A stretch of 64,000 nt of DNA from Panagrolaimus kolymaensis (lineage: Eukaryota; Nematoda; Chromadorea; Rhabditida; Panagrolaimidae). The notes beneath the pieces are model-generated. The model worked only from the letters and a program-made list of their open reading frames with translations, did no database searches and had not been told where the DNA came from. The stretch's first letter is position 1. Each line of letters starts with the position of its first letter. This document shows positions 1 through 14,520 of this stretch, piece after piece. The position numbers and the translations under genes were made by a program. The stretch is taken from positions 9,052,001 to 9,116,000 of the forward strand of contig JAJQJQ010000002.1 of NCBI GenBank assembly GCA_028622995.1, read 5' to 3'.

Positions 1-3000
1 ACATTTCTCTAGCCCAACAACACTGTAAAGCATCGAGGTTTTTTATTTTCCCTTCATCAAATTTTTCATCCAAACTATGTTTTATTTGTTTTGGATTTTA
101 AGTAAATTCATAAACTATTTTTTTTGTTCCAATTTTCTTAAAACATTTCTCTAGCCCAACAACACTGTAAAGCATCGAGGTTTTTTATTTTCCCTTCATC
201 AAATTTTTCATCCAAACTATGTTTTATTTGTTTTGGATTTTAAGTAAATTCATAAACTATTTTTTTTGTTCGAATTTTCTTAAAACATTTCTCTAGCCCA
301 ACAACACTGTAAAGCATCGAGGTTTTTTATTTTCCCTTCATCAAATTTTTCATCCAAACTATGTTTTATTTGTTTTGGATTTTAAGTAAATTCATAAACT
401 ATTGTTTTGTTCGAATTTTCTTAAAACATTTATCTAGCCCAACAACACTGTAAAGCATCGAGGTTTTTTATTTTCCCTTCATCAAATTTTTCATCCAAAC
501 TATGTTTTATTTGTTTTGGATTTTAAGTAAATTCATAAACTATTTTTTTTGTTCGAATTTTCTTAAAACATTTCTCTAGCCCAACAACACTGTAAAGCAT
601 CGAGGTTTTTTATTTTCCCTTCATCAAATTTTTCATCCAAACTATGGTTTATTTGTTTTGGATTTTAAGTAAATTCATAAACTATTGTTTTGTTCGAATT
701 TTCTTAAAACATTTATCTAGCCCAACAACACTGTAAAGCATCGAGGTTTTTTATTTTCCCTTCATCAAATTTTTCATCCAAACTATGTTTTATTTGTTTT
801 GGATTTTAAGTAAATTCATAAACTATTGTTTTGTTCGAATTTTCTTAAAACATTTATCTAGCCCAACAACACTGTAAAGCATCGAGGTTTTTTATTTTCC
901 CTTCATCAAATTTTTCATCCAAAATATGTTTAATTAGTTTAGGAAATTAAGCAAATTTTAAAAAATTATTTTTTTTGTTTTAATTTTCTTAAAACATTTC
1001 TCTAGCCCAACAACACTGTAAAGCATCGAGGTTTTTTATTTTCCCTTCATCAAATTTTTCATCCAAACTATGTTTTATTTGTTTAGGAAATTAAGCAAAT
1101 TTTAAAAAATTATTTTTTTTGTTCGAATTTTCTTAAAACATTTCTCTAGCCCAACAACACTGTAAAGCATCGAGGTTTTTTATTTTCCCTTCATCAAATT
1201 TTTCATCCAAACTATGGTTTATTTGTTTAGGAAATTAAGCAAATTTTAAAAAATTATTTTTTTTGTTCGAATTTTCTTAAAACTTTTCTCAAGCACAACA
1301 ACACTGTAAAGCATCGAGGTTTTTTATTTTCCCTTCATCAAATTTTTCATCCAAACTATGTTTTATTAGTTTAGGAAATTAAGCAAATTTTAAAAAATTA
1401 TTTTTTTTGTTCGAATTTTCTTAAAACATTTTTTCTAGCCCAACAACACTGTAAAGCATCGAGGTTTTTTATTTTCCCTTCATCAAATTTTTCATCCAAA
1501 CTATGGTTTATTTGTTTTGGATTTTAAGTAAATTCATAAACTATTGTTTTGTTCGAATTTTCTTAAAACATTTATCTAGCCCAACAACACTGTAAAGCAT
1601 CGAGGTTTTTTATTTTCCCTTCATCAAATTTTTCATCCAAACTATGTTTTATTAGTTTAGGAAATTAAGCAAATTTTAAAAAATTATTTTTTTTGTTTTA
1701 ATTTTCTTAAAACATTTCTCTAGCCCAACAACACTGTAAAGCATCGAGGTTTTTTATTTTCCCTTCATCAAATTTTTCATCCAAACTATGTTTTATTTGT
1801 TTAGGAAATTAAACAAATTTTAAAAAATTATTTTTTTTGTTTTAATTTTCTTAAAACATTTCTCTAGCCCAACAACACTGTAAAGCATCGAGGTTTTTTA
1901 TTTTCCCTTCATCAAATTTTTCATCCAAACTATGTTTTATTTGTTTAGGAAATTAAGCAAATTTTAAAAAATTATTTTTTTTGTTCGAATTTTCTTAAAA
2001 CATTTCTCTAGCCCAACAACACTGTAAAGCATCGAGGTTTTTTATTTTCCCTTCATCAAATTTTTCATCCAAACTATGGTTTATTTGTTTTGGATTTTAA
2101 GTAAATTCATAAACTATTGTTTTGTTTGAATTTTCTTAAAACATTTCTCTAGCCCAACAACACTGTAAAGCATCGAGGTTTTTTATTTTCCCTTCATCAA
2201 ATTTTTCATCCAAACTATGTTTTATTTGTTTTGGATTTTAAGTAAATTCATAAACTATTTTTTTTGTTCGAATTTTCTTAAAACATTTATCTAGCCCAAC
2301 AACACTGTAAAGCATCGAGGTTTTTTATTTTCCCTTCATCAAATTTTTCATCCAAACTATGTTTTATTTGTTTAGGAAATTAAGCAAATTTTAAAAAATT
2401 ATTTTTTTTGTTCGAATTTTCTTAAAACATTTCTCTAGCCCAACAACACTGTAAAGCATCGAGGTTTTTTATTTTCCCTTCATCAAATTTTTCATCCAAA
2501 CTATGGTTTATTTGTTTTGGATTTTAAGTAAATTCATAAACTATTGTTTTGTTTGAATTTTCTTAAAACATTTCTCTAGCCCAACAACACTGTAAAGCAT
2601 CGAGGTTTTTTATTTTCCCTTCATCAAATTTTTCATCCAAACTATGGTTTATTTGTTTTGGATTTTAAGTAAATTCATAAACTATTGTTTTGTTTGAATT
2701 TTCTTAAAACATTTCTCTAGCCCAACAACACTGTAAAGCATCGAGGTTTTTTATTTTCCCTTCATCAAATTTTTCATCCAAACTATGTTTTATTTGTTTA
2801 GGAAATTAAGCAAATTTTAAAAAATTATTTTTTTTGTTCGAATTTTCTTAAAACATTTCTCTAGCCCAACAACACTGTAAAGCATCGAGGTTTTTTATTT
2901 TCCCTTCATCAAATTTTTCATCCAAACTATGGTTTATTTGTTTTGGATTTTAAGTAAATTCATAAACTATTGTTTTGTTTGAATTTTCTTAAAACATTTC

Positions 3001-6000
3001 TCTAGCCCAACAACACTGTAAAGCATCGAGGTTTTTTATTTTCCCTTCATCAAATTTTTCATCCAAACTATGTTTTATTTGTTTAGGAAATTAAGCAAAT
3101 TTTAAAAAATTATTTTTTTTGTTCGAATTTTCTTAAAACATTTCTCTAGCCCAACAACACTGTAAAGCATCGAGGTTTTTTATTTTCCCTTCATCAAATT
3201 TTTCATCCAAACTATGTTTTATTTGTTTAGGAAATTAAGCAAATTTTAAAAAATTATTTTTTTTGTTCGAATTTTCTTAAAACATTTCTCTAGCCCAACA
3301 ACACTGTAAAGCATCGAGGTTTTTTATTTTCCCTTCATCAAATTTTTCATCCAAACTATGGTTTATTTGTTTTGGATTTTAAGTAAATTCATAAACTATT
3401 GTTTTGTTTGAATTTTCTTAAAACATTTCTCTAGCCCAACAACACTGTAAAGCATCGAGGTTTTTTATTTTCCCTTCATCAAATTTTTCATCCAAACTAT
3501 GTTTTATTTGTTTAGGAAATTAAGCAAATTTTAAAAAATTATTTTTTTTGTTCGAATTTTCTTAAAACATTTATCTAGCCCAACAACACTGTAAAGCATC
3601 GAGGTTTTTTATTTTCCCTTCATCAAATTTTTCATCCAAACTATGTTTTATTTGTTTAGGAAATTAAGCAAATTTTAAAAAATTATTTTTTTTGTTCGAA
3701 TTTTCTTAAAACATTTCTCTAGCCCAACAACACTGTAAAGCATCGAGGTTTTTTATTTTCCCTTCATCAAATTTTTCATCCAAACTATGGTTTATTTGTT
3801 TTGGATTTTAAGTAAATTCATAAACTATTGTTTTGTTTGAATTTTCTTAAAACATTTCTCTAGCCCAACAACACTGTAAAGCATCGAGGTTTTTTATTTT
3901 CCCTTCATCAAATTTTTCATCCAAACTATGTTTTATTTGTTTTGGATTTTAAGTAAATTCATAAACTATTTTTTTTGTTCGAATTTTCTTAAAACATTTC
4001 TCTAGCCCAACAACACTGTAAAGCATCGAGGTTTTTTATTTTCCCTTCATCAAATTTTTCATCCAAACTATGGTTTATTTGTTTTGGATTTTAAGTAAAT
4101 TCATAAACTATTGTTTTGTTTGAATTTTCTTAAAACATTTCTCTAGCCCAACAACACTGTAAAGCATCGAGGTTTTTTATTTTCCCTTCATCAAATTTTT
4201 CATCCAAACTATGTTTTATTTGTTTTGGATTTTAAGTAAATTCATAAACTATTTTTTTTGTTCGAATTTTCTTAAAACATTTTTTCTAGCCCAACAACAC
4301 TGTAAAACATCGAGGTTTTTTATTTTCCCTTCATCAAATTTTTCATCCAAACTATGTTTTATTAGTTTAGGAAATTAAGCAAATTTTAAAAAATTATTTT
4401 TTTTGTTCGAATTTTCTTAAAACATTTCTCTAGCCCAACAACACTGTAAAGCATCGAGGTTTTTTATTTTCCCTTCATCAAATTTTTCATCCAAACTATG
4501 GTTTATTTGTTTTGGATTTTAAGTAAATTCATAAACTATTGTTTTGTTCGAATTTTCTTAAAACATTTCTCTAGCCCAACAACACTGTAAAGCATCGAGG
4601 TTTTTTATTTTCCCTTCATCAAATTTTTCATCCAAACTATGTTTTATTTGTTTTGGATTTTAAGTAAATTCATAAACTATTTTTTTTGTTCGAATTTTCT
4701 TAAAACATTTTTTCTAGCCCAACAACACTGTAAAACATCGAGGTTTTTTATTTTCCCTTCATCAAATTTTTCATCCAAACTATGGTTTATTTGTTTTGGA
4801 TTTTAAGTAAATTCATAAACTATTGTTTTGTTCGAATTTTCTTAAAACATTTATCTAGCCCAACAACACTGTAAAGCATCGAGGTTTTTTATTTTCCCTT
4901 CATCAAATTTTTCATCCAAACTATGGTTTATTTGTTTTGGATTTTAAGTAAATTCATAAACTATTGTTTTGTTTGAATTTTCTTAAAACATTTCTCTAGC
5001 CCAACAACACTGTAAAGCATCGAGGTTTTTTATTTTCCCTTCATCAAATTTTTCATCCAAACTATGTTTTATTTGTTTTGGATTTTAAGTAAATTCATAA
5101 ACTATTTTTTTTGTTCGAATTTTCTTAAAACATTTTTTCTAGCCCAACAACACTGTAAAACATCGAGGTTTTTTATTTTCCCTTCATCAAATTTTTCATC
5201 CAAACTATGTTTTATTTGTTTTGGATTTTAAGTACATTCATAAACTATTTTTTTTGTTCGAATTTTCTTAAAACATTTTTTCTAGCCCAACAACACTGTA
5301 AAACATCGAGGTTTTTTATTTTCCCTTCATCAAATTTTTCATCCAAACTATGTTTTATTTGTTTTGGATTTTAAGTAAATTCATAAACTATTTTTTTTGT
5401 TCGAATTTTCTTAAAACATTTTTTCTAGCCCAACAACACTGTAAAACATCGAGGTTTTTTATTTTCCCTTCATCAAATTTTTCATCCAAACTATGTTTTA
5501 TTAGTTTAGGAAATTAAGCAAATTTTAAAAAATTATTTTTTTTGTTCGAATTTTCTTAAAACATTTATCTAGCCCAACAACACTGTAAAGCATCGAGGTT
5601 TTTTATTTTCCCTTCATCAAATTTTTCATCCAAACTATGGTTTATTTGTTTTGGATTTTAAGTAAATTCATAAACTATTGTTTTGTTCGAATTTTCTTAA
5701 AACATTTCTCTAGCCCAACAACACTGTAAAGCATCGAGGTTTTTTATTTTCCCTTCATCAAATTTTTCATCCAAACTATGTTTTATTTGTTTTGGATTTT
5801 AAGTAAATTCATAAACTATTTTTTTTGTTCGAATTTTCTTAAAACATTTTTTCTAGCCCAACAACACTGTAAAACATCGAGGTTTTTTATTTTCCCTTCA
5901 TCAAATTTTTCATCCAAACTATGGTTTATTTGTTTTGGATTTTAAGTAAATTCATAAACTATTGTTTTGTTCGAATTTTCTTAAAACATTTATCTAGCCC

Positions 6001-8290
6001 AACAACACTGTAAAGCATCGAGGTTTTTTATTTTCCCTTCATCAAATTTTTCATCCAAACTATGGTTTATTTGTTTTGGATTTTAAGTAAATTCATAAAC
6101 TATTGTTTTGTTTGAATTTTCTTAAAACATTTCTCTAGCCCAACAACACTGTAAAGCATCGAGGTTTTTTATTTTCCCTTCATCAAATTTTTCATCCAAA
6201 CTATGTTTTATTTGTTTTGGATTTTAAGTAAATTCATAAACTATTTTTTTTGTTCGAATTTTCTTAAAACATTTTTTCTAGCCCAACAACACTGTAAAGC
6301 ATCGAGGTTTTTTATTTTCCCTTCATCAAATTTTTCATCCAAACTATGTTTTATTAGTTTAGGAAATTAAGCAAATTTTAAAAAATTATTTTTTTTGTTC
6401 GAATTTTCTTAAAACATTTTTTCTAGCCCAACAACACTGTAAAACATCGAGGTTTTTTATTTTCCCTTCATCAAATTTTTCATCCAAACTATGGTTTATT
6501 TGTTTTGGATTTTAAGTAAATTCATAAACTATTGTTTTGTTCGAATTTTCTTATAACATTTCTCTAGCCCAACAACACTGTAAAGCATCGAGGTTTTTTA
6601 TTTTCCCTTCATCAAATTTTTCATCCAAACTATGTTTTATTTGTTTTGGATTTTAAGTAAATTCATAAACTATTTTTTTTGTTCGAATTTTCTTAAAACA
6701 TTTTTTCTAGCCCAACAACACTGTAAAACATCGAGGTTTTTTATTTTCCCTTCATCAAATTTTTCATCCAAACTATGTTTTATTAGTTTAGGAAATTAAG
6801 CAAATTTTAAAAAATTATTTTTTTTGTTCGAATTTTCTTAAAACATTTTTTCTAGCCCAACAACACTGTAAAACATCGAGGTTTTTTATTTTCCCTTCAT
6901 CAAATTTTTCATCCAAACTATGGTTTATTTGTTTTGGATTTTAAGTAAATTCATAAACTATTGTTTTGTTCGAATTTTCTTAAAACATTTATCTAGCCCA
7001 ACAACACTGTAAAGCATCGAGGTTTTTTATTTTCCCTTCATCAAATTTTTCATCCAAACTATGTTTTATTTGTTTAGGAAATTAAGCAAATTTTAAAAAA
7101 TTATTTTTTTTGTTCGAATTTTCTTAAAACATTTTTTCTAGCCCAACAACACTGTAAAACATCGAGGTTTTTTATTTTCCCTTCATCAAATTTTTCATCC
7201 AAACTATGGTTTATTTGTTTTGGATTTTAAGTAAATTCATAAACTATTGTTTTGTTCGAATTTTCTTAAAACATTTATCTAGCCCAACAACACTGTAAAG
7301 CATCGAGGTTTTTTATTTTCCCTTCATCAAATTTTTCATCCAAACTATGTTTTATTTGTTTTGGATTTTAAGTAAATTCATAAACTATTTTTTTTGTTCG
7401 AATTTTCTTAAAACATTTTTTCTAGCCCAACAACACTGTAAAGCATCGAGGTTTTTTATTTTCCCTTCATCAAATTTTTCATCCAAACTATGTTTTATTT
7501 GTTTTGGATTTTAAGTAAATTCATAAACTATTTTTTTTGTTCGAATTTTCTTAAAACATTTCTCTAGCCCAACAACACTGTAAAGCATCGAGGTTTTTTA
7601 TTTTCCCTTCATCAAATTTTTCATCCAAACTATGTTTTATTTGTTTTGGATTTTAAGTAAATTCATAAACTATTTTTTTTGTTCGAATTTTCTTAAAACA
7701 TTTTTTCTAGCCCAACAACACTGTAAAGCATCGAGGTTTTTTATTTTCCCTTCATCAAATTTTTCATCCAAACTATGTTTTATTAGTTTAGGAAATTAAG
7801 CAAATTTTAAAAAATTATTTTTTTTGTTCGAATTTTCTTAAAACATTTTTTCTAGCCCAACAACACTGTAAAACATCGAGGTTTTTTATTTTCCCTTCAT
7901 CAAATTTTTCATCCAAACTATGGTTTATTTGTTTTGGATTTTAAGTAAATTCATAAACTATTGTTTTGTTCGAATTTTCTTAAAACATTTCTCTAGCCCA
8001 ACAACACTGTAAAGCATCGAGGTTTTTTATTTTCCCTTCATCAAATTTTTCATCCAAACTATGTTTTATTTGTTTTGGATTTTAAGTAAATTCATAAACT
8101 ATTTTTTTTGTTCGAATTTTCTTAAAACATTTTTTCTAGCCCAACAACACTGTTAAACATCGAGGTTTTTTATTTTCCCTTCATCAAATTTTTCATCCAA
8201 ACTATGTTTTATTAGTTTAGGAAATTAAGCAAATTTTAAAAAATTATTTTTTTTGTTCGAATTTTCTTAAAACATTTATCTAGCCCAACA
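1..8290 (+). repeat. array zone with two interspersed monomer types
   Basis: In this zone the ordinary block after TTTGTTT (TGGATTTTAAGTAAATTC, then ATAAACTATT) is replaced in about twenty units by a second version (AGGAAATTAAGCAAATTTT, then AAAAAATTATT), often with TTAGTTT in place of TTTGTTT just before it. Examples lie near 950, 1085, 1230, 1370, 1655, 1950, 2370, 3085, 3510, 4375, 5510, 6365, 7075, 7795 and 8220. The flanking two thirds of the unit is the same in both types, so they are chimaeric or converted versions of one monomer rather than two satellites. I saw no second-type unit after about 8250. Units reading GTAAAACATC instead of GTAAAGCATC are also concentrated here, from about 4300 to 8590. 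Confidence 0.93.
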
Positions 8291-11200
8291 ACACTGTAAA
8301 GCATCGAGGTTTTTTATTTTCCCTTCATCAAATTTTTCATCCAAACTATGTTTTATTTGTTTTGGATTTTAAGTAAATTCATAAACTATTTTTTTTGTTC
8401 GAATTTTCTTAAAACATTTTTTCTAGCCCAACAACACTGTAAAGCATCGAGGTTTTTTATTTTCCCTTCATCAAATTTTTCATCCAAACTATGTTTTATT
8501 TGTTTTGGATTTTAAGTAAATTCATAAACTATTTTTTTTGTTCGAATTTTCTTAAAACATTTTTTCTAGCCCAACAACACTGTAAAACATCGAGGTTTTT
8601 TATTTTCCCTTCATCAAATTTTTCATCCAAACTATGTTTTATTTGTTTTGGATTTTAAGTAAATTCATAAACTATTTTTTTTGTTCGAATTTTCTTAAAA
8701 CATTTTTTCTAGCCCAACAACACTGTAAAGCATCGAGGTTTTTTATTTTCCCTTCATCAAATTTTTCATCCAAACTATGTTTTATTTGTTTTGGATTTTA
8801 AGTAAATTCATAAACTATTGTTTTGTTCGAATTTTCTTAAAACATTTATCTAGCCCAACAACACTGTAAAGCATCGAGGTTTTTTATTTTCCCTTCATCA
8901 AATTTTTCATCCAAACTATGGTTTATTTGTTTTGGATTTTAAGTAAATTCATAAACTATTGTTTTGTTCGAATTTTCTTAAAACATTTTTTCTAGCCCAA
9001 CAACACTGTAAAGCATCGAGGTTTTTTATTTTCCCTTCATCAAATTTTTCATCCAAACTATGTTTTATTTGTTTTGGATTTTAAGTAAATTCATAAACTA
9101 TTGTTTTGTTCGAATTTTCTTAAAACATTTATCTAGCCCAACAACACTGTAAAGCATCGAGGTTTTTTATTTTCCCTTCATCAAATTTTTCATCCAAACT
9201 ATGTTTTATTTGTTTTGGATTTTAAGTAAATTCATAAACTATTGTTTTGTTCGAATTTTCTTAAAACATTTATCTAGCCCAACAACACTGTAAAGCATCG
9301 AGGTTTTTTATTTTCCCTTCATCAAATTTTTCATCCAAACTATGTTTTATTTGTTTTGGATTTTAAGTAAATTCATAAACTATTGTTTTGTTCGAATTTT
9401 CTTAAAACATTTATCTAGCCCAACAACACTGTAAAGCATCGAGGTTTTTTATTTTCCCTTCATCAAATTTTTCATCCTAACTATGTTTTATTTGTTTTGG
9501 ATTTTAAGTAAATTCATAAACTATTTTTTTTGTTCGAATTTTCTTAAAACATTTATCTAGCCCAACAACACTGTAAAGCATCGAGGTTTTTTATTTTCCC
9601 TTCATCAAATTTTTCATCCAAACTATGTTTTATTTGTTTTGGATTTTAAGTAAATTCATAAACTATTGTTTTGTTCGAATTTTCTTAAAACATTTTTTCT
9701 AGCCCAACAACACTGTAAAGCATCGAGGTTTTTTATTTTCCCTTCATCAAATTTTTCATCCAAACTATGTTTTATTTGTTTTGGATTTTAAGTAAATTCA
9801 TAAACTATTTTTTTTGTTCGAATTTTCTTAAAACATTTATCTAGCCCAACAACACTGTAAAGCATCGAGGTTTTTTATTTTCCCTTCATCAAATTTTTCA
9901 TCCAAACTATGTTTTATTTGTTTTGGATTTTAAGTAAATTCATAAACTATTGTTTTGTTCGAATTTTCTTAAAACATTTTTTCTAGCCCAACAACACTGT
10001 AAAGCATCGAGGTTTTTTATTTTCCCTTCATCAAATTTTTCATCCAAACTATGTTTTATTTGTTTTGGATTTTAAGTAAATTCATAAACTATTGTTTTGT
10101 TCGAATTTTCTTAAAACATTTATCTAGCCCAACAACACTGTAAAGCATCGAGGTTTTTTATTTTCCCTTCATCAAATTTTTCATCCAAACTATGTTTTAT
10201 TTGTTTTGGATTTTAAGTAAATTCATAAACTATTTTTTTTGTTCGAATTTTCTTAAAACATTTTTTCTAGCCCAACAACACTGTAAAGCATCGAGGTTTT
10301 TTATTTTCCCTTCATCAAATTTTTCATCCAAACTATGTTTTATTTGTTTTGGATTTTAAGTAAATTCATAAACTATTGTTTTGTTCGAATTTTCTTAAAA
10401 CATTTATCTAGCCCAACAACACTGTAAAGCATCGAGGTTTTTTATTTTCCCTTCATCAAATTTTTCATCCAAACTATGTTTTATTTGTTTTGGATTTTAA
10501 GTAAATTCATAAACTATTGTTTTGTTCGAATTTTCTTAAAACATTTATCTAGCCCAACAACACTGTAAAGCATCGAGGTTTTTTATTTTCCCTTCATCAA
10601 ATTTTTCATCCAAACTATGTTTTATTTGTTTTGGATTTTAAGTAAATTCATAAACTATTGTTTTGTTCGAATTTTCTTAAAACATTTTTTCTAGCCCAAC
10701 AACACTGTAAAGCATCGAGGTTTTTTATTTTCCCTTCATCAAATTTTTCATCCAAACTATGTTTTATTTGTTTTGGATTTTAAGTAAATTCATAAACTAT
10801 TTTTTTTGTTCGAATTTTCTTAAAACATTTTTTCTAGCCCAACAACACTGTAAAGCATCGAGGTTTTTTATTTTCCCTTCATCAAATTTTTCATCCAAAC
10901 TATGTTTTATTTGTTTTGGATTTTAAGTAAATTCATAAACTATTGTTTTGTTCGAATTTTCTTAAAACATTTATCTAGCCCAACAACACTGTAAAGCATC
11001 GAGGTTTTTTATTTTCCCTTCATCAAATTTTTCATCCAAACTATGTTTTATTTGTTTTGGATTTTAAGTAAATTCATAAACTATTGTTTTGTTCGAATTT
11101 TCTTAAAACATTTTTTCTAGCCCAACAACACTGTAAAGCATCGAGGTTTTTTATTTTCCCTTCATCAAATTTTTCATCCAAACTATGTTTTATTTGTTTT

Positions 11201-14200
11201 GGATTTTAAGTAAATTCATAAACTATTTTTTTTGTTCGAATTTTCTTAAAACATTTATCTAGCCCAACAACACTGTAAAGCATCGAGGTTTTTTATTTTC
11301 CCTTCATCAAATTTTTCATCCAAACTATGTTTTATTTGTTTTGGATTTTAAGTAAATTCATAAACTATTGTTTTGTTCGAATTTTCTTAAAACATTTTTT
11401 CTAGCCCAACAACACTGTAAAGCATCGAGGTTTTTTATTTTCCCTTCATCAAATTTTTCATCCAAACTATGTTTTATTTGTTTTGGATTTTAAGTAAATT
11501 CATAAACTATTGTTTTGTTCGAATTTTCTTAAAACATTTTTTCTAGCCCAACAACACTGTAAAGCATCGAGGTTTTTTATTTTCCCTTCATCAAATTTTT
11601 CATCCAAACTATGTTTTATTTGTTTTGGATTTTAAGTAAATTCATAAACTATTGTTTTGTTCGAATTTTCTTAAAACATTTTTTCTAGCCCAACAACACT
11701 GTAAAGCATCGAGGTTTTTTATTTTCCCTTCATCAAATTTTTCATCCAAACTATGTTTTATTTGTTTTGGATTTTAAGTAAATTCATAAACTATTTTTTT
11801 TGTTCGAATTTTCTTAAAACATTTATCTAGCCCAACAACACTGTAAAGCATCGAGGTTTTTTATTTTCCCTTCATCAAATTTTTCATCCAAACTATGTTT
11901 TATTTGTTTTGGATTTTAAGTAAATTCATAAACTATTGTTTTGTTCGAATTTTCTTAAAACATTTTTTCTAGCCCAACAACACTGTAAAGCATCGAGGTT
12001 TTTTATTTTCCCTTCATCAAATTTTTCATCCAAACTATGTTTTATTTGTTTTGGATTTTAAGTAAATTCATAAACTATTGTTTTGTTCGAATTTTCTTAA
12101 AACATTTATCTAGCCCAACAACACTGTAAAGCATCGAGGTTTTTTATTTTCCCTTCATCAAATTTTTCATCCAAACTATGTTTTATTTGTTTTGGATTTT
12201 AAGTAAATTCATAAACTATTTTTTTTGTTCGAATTTTCTTAAAACATTTTTTCTAGCCCAACAACACTGTAAAGCATCGAGGTTTTTTATTTTCCCTTCA
12301 TCAAATTTTTCATCCAAACTATGTTTTATTTGTTTTGGATTTTAAGTAAATTCATAAACTATTGTTTTGTTCGAATTTTCTTAAAACATTTATCTAGCCC
12401 AACAACACTGTAAAGCATCGAGGTTTTTTATTTTCCCTTCATCAAATTTTTCATCCAAACTATGTTTTATTTGTTTTGGATTTTAAGTAAATTCATAAAC
12501 TATTGTTTTGTTCGAATTTTCTTAAAACATTTATCTAGCCCAACAACACTGTAAAGCATCGAGGTTTTTTATTTTCCCTTCATCAAATTTTTCATCCAAA
12601 CTATGTTTTATTTGTTTTGGATTTTAAGTAAATTCATAAACTATTGTTTTGTTCGAATTTTCTTAAAACATTTTTTCTAGCCCAACAACACTGTAAAGCA
12701 TCGAGGTTTTTTATTTTCCCTTCATCAAATTTTTCATCCAAACTATGTTTTATTTGTTTTGGATTTTAAGTAAATTCATAAACTATTTTTTTTGTTCGAA
12801 TTTTCTTAAAACATTTTTTCTAGCCCAACAACACTGTAAAGCATCGAGGTTTTTTATTTTCCCTTCATCAAATTTTTCATCCAAACTATGTTTTATTTGT
12901 TTTGGATTTTAAGTAAATTCATAAACTATTGTTTTGTTCGAATTTTCTTAAAACATTTATCTAGCCCAACAACACTGTAAAGCATCGAGGTTTTTTATTT
13001 TCCCTTCATCAAATTTTTCATCCAAACTATGTTTTATTTGTTTTGGATTTTAAGTAAATTCATAAACTATTGTTTTGTTCGAATTTTCTTAAAACATTTT
13101 TTCTAGCCCAACAACACTGTAAAGCATCGAGGTTTTTTATTTTCCCTTCATCAAATTTTTCATCCAAACTATGTTTTATTTGTTTTGGATTTTAAGTAAA
13201 TTCATAAACTATTTTTTTTGTTCGAATTTTCTTAAAACATTTATCTAGCCCAACAACACTGTAAAGCATCGAGGTTTTTTATTTTCCCTTCATCAAATTT
13301 TTCATCCAAACTATGTTTTATTTGTTTTGGATTTTAAGTAAATTCATAAACTATTGTTTTGTTCGAATTTTCTTAAAACATTTTTTCTAGCCCAACAACA
13401 CTGTAAAGCATCGAGGTTTTTTATTTTCCCTTCATCAAATTTTTCATCCAAACTATGTTTTATTTGTTTTGGATTTTAAGTAAATTCATAAACTATTGTT
13501 TTGTTCGAATTTTCTTAAAACATTTATCTAGCCCAACAACACTGTAAAGCATCGAGGTTTTTTATTTTCCCTTCATCAAATTTTTCATCCAAACTATGTT
13601 TTATTTGTTTTGGATTTTAAGTAAATTCATAAACTATTTTTTTTGTTCGAATTTTCTTAAAACATTTTTTCTAGCCCAACAACACTGTAAAGCATCGAGG
13701 TTATTTATTTTCCCTTCATCAAATTTTTCATCCAAACTATGTTTTATTTGTTTTGGATTTTAAGTAAATTCATAAACTATTGTTTTGTTCGAATTTTCTT
13801 AAAACATTTATCTAGCCCAACAACACTGTAAAGCATCGAGGTTTTTTATTTTCCCTTCATCAAATTTTTCATCCTAACTATGTTTTATTTGTTTTGGATT
13901 TTAAGTAAATTCATAAACTATTTTTTTTGTTCGAATTTTCTTAAAACATTTATCTAGCCCAACAACACTGTAAAGCATCGAGGTTTTTTATTTTCCCTTC
14001 ATCAAATTTTTCATCCAAACTATGTTTTATTTGTTTTGGATTTTAAGTAAATTCATAAACTATTGTTTTGTTCGAATTTTCTTAAAACATTTTTTCTAGC
14101 CCAACAACACTGTAAAGCATCGAGGTTTTTTATTTTCCCTTCATCAAATTTTTCATCCTAACTATGTTTTATTTGTTTTGGATTTTAAGTAAATTCATAA

Positions 14201-14520
14201 ACTATTTTTTTTGTTCGAATTTTCTTAAAACATTTATCTAGCCCAACAACACTGTAAAGCATCGAGGTTTTTTATTTTCCCTTCATCAAATTTTTCATCC
14301 AAACTATGTTTTATTTGTTTTGGATTTTAAGTAAATTCATAAACTATTTTTTTTGTTCGAATTTTCTTAAAACATTTATCTAGCCCAACAACACTGTAAA
14401 GCATCGAGGTTTTTTATTTTCCCTTCATCAAATTTTTCATCCAAACTATGTTTTATTTGTTTTGGATTTTAAGTAAATTCATAAACTATTGTTTTGTTCG
14501 AATTTTCTTAAAACATTTAT

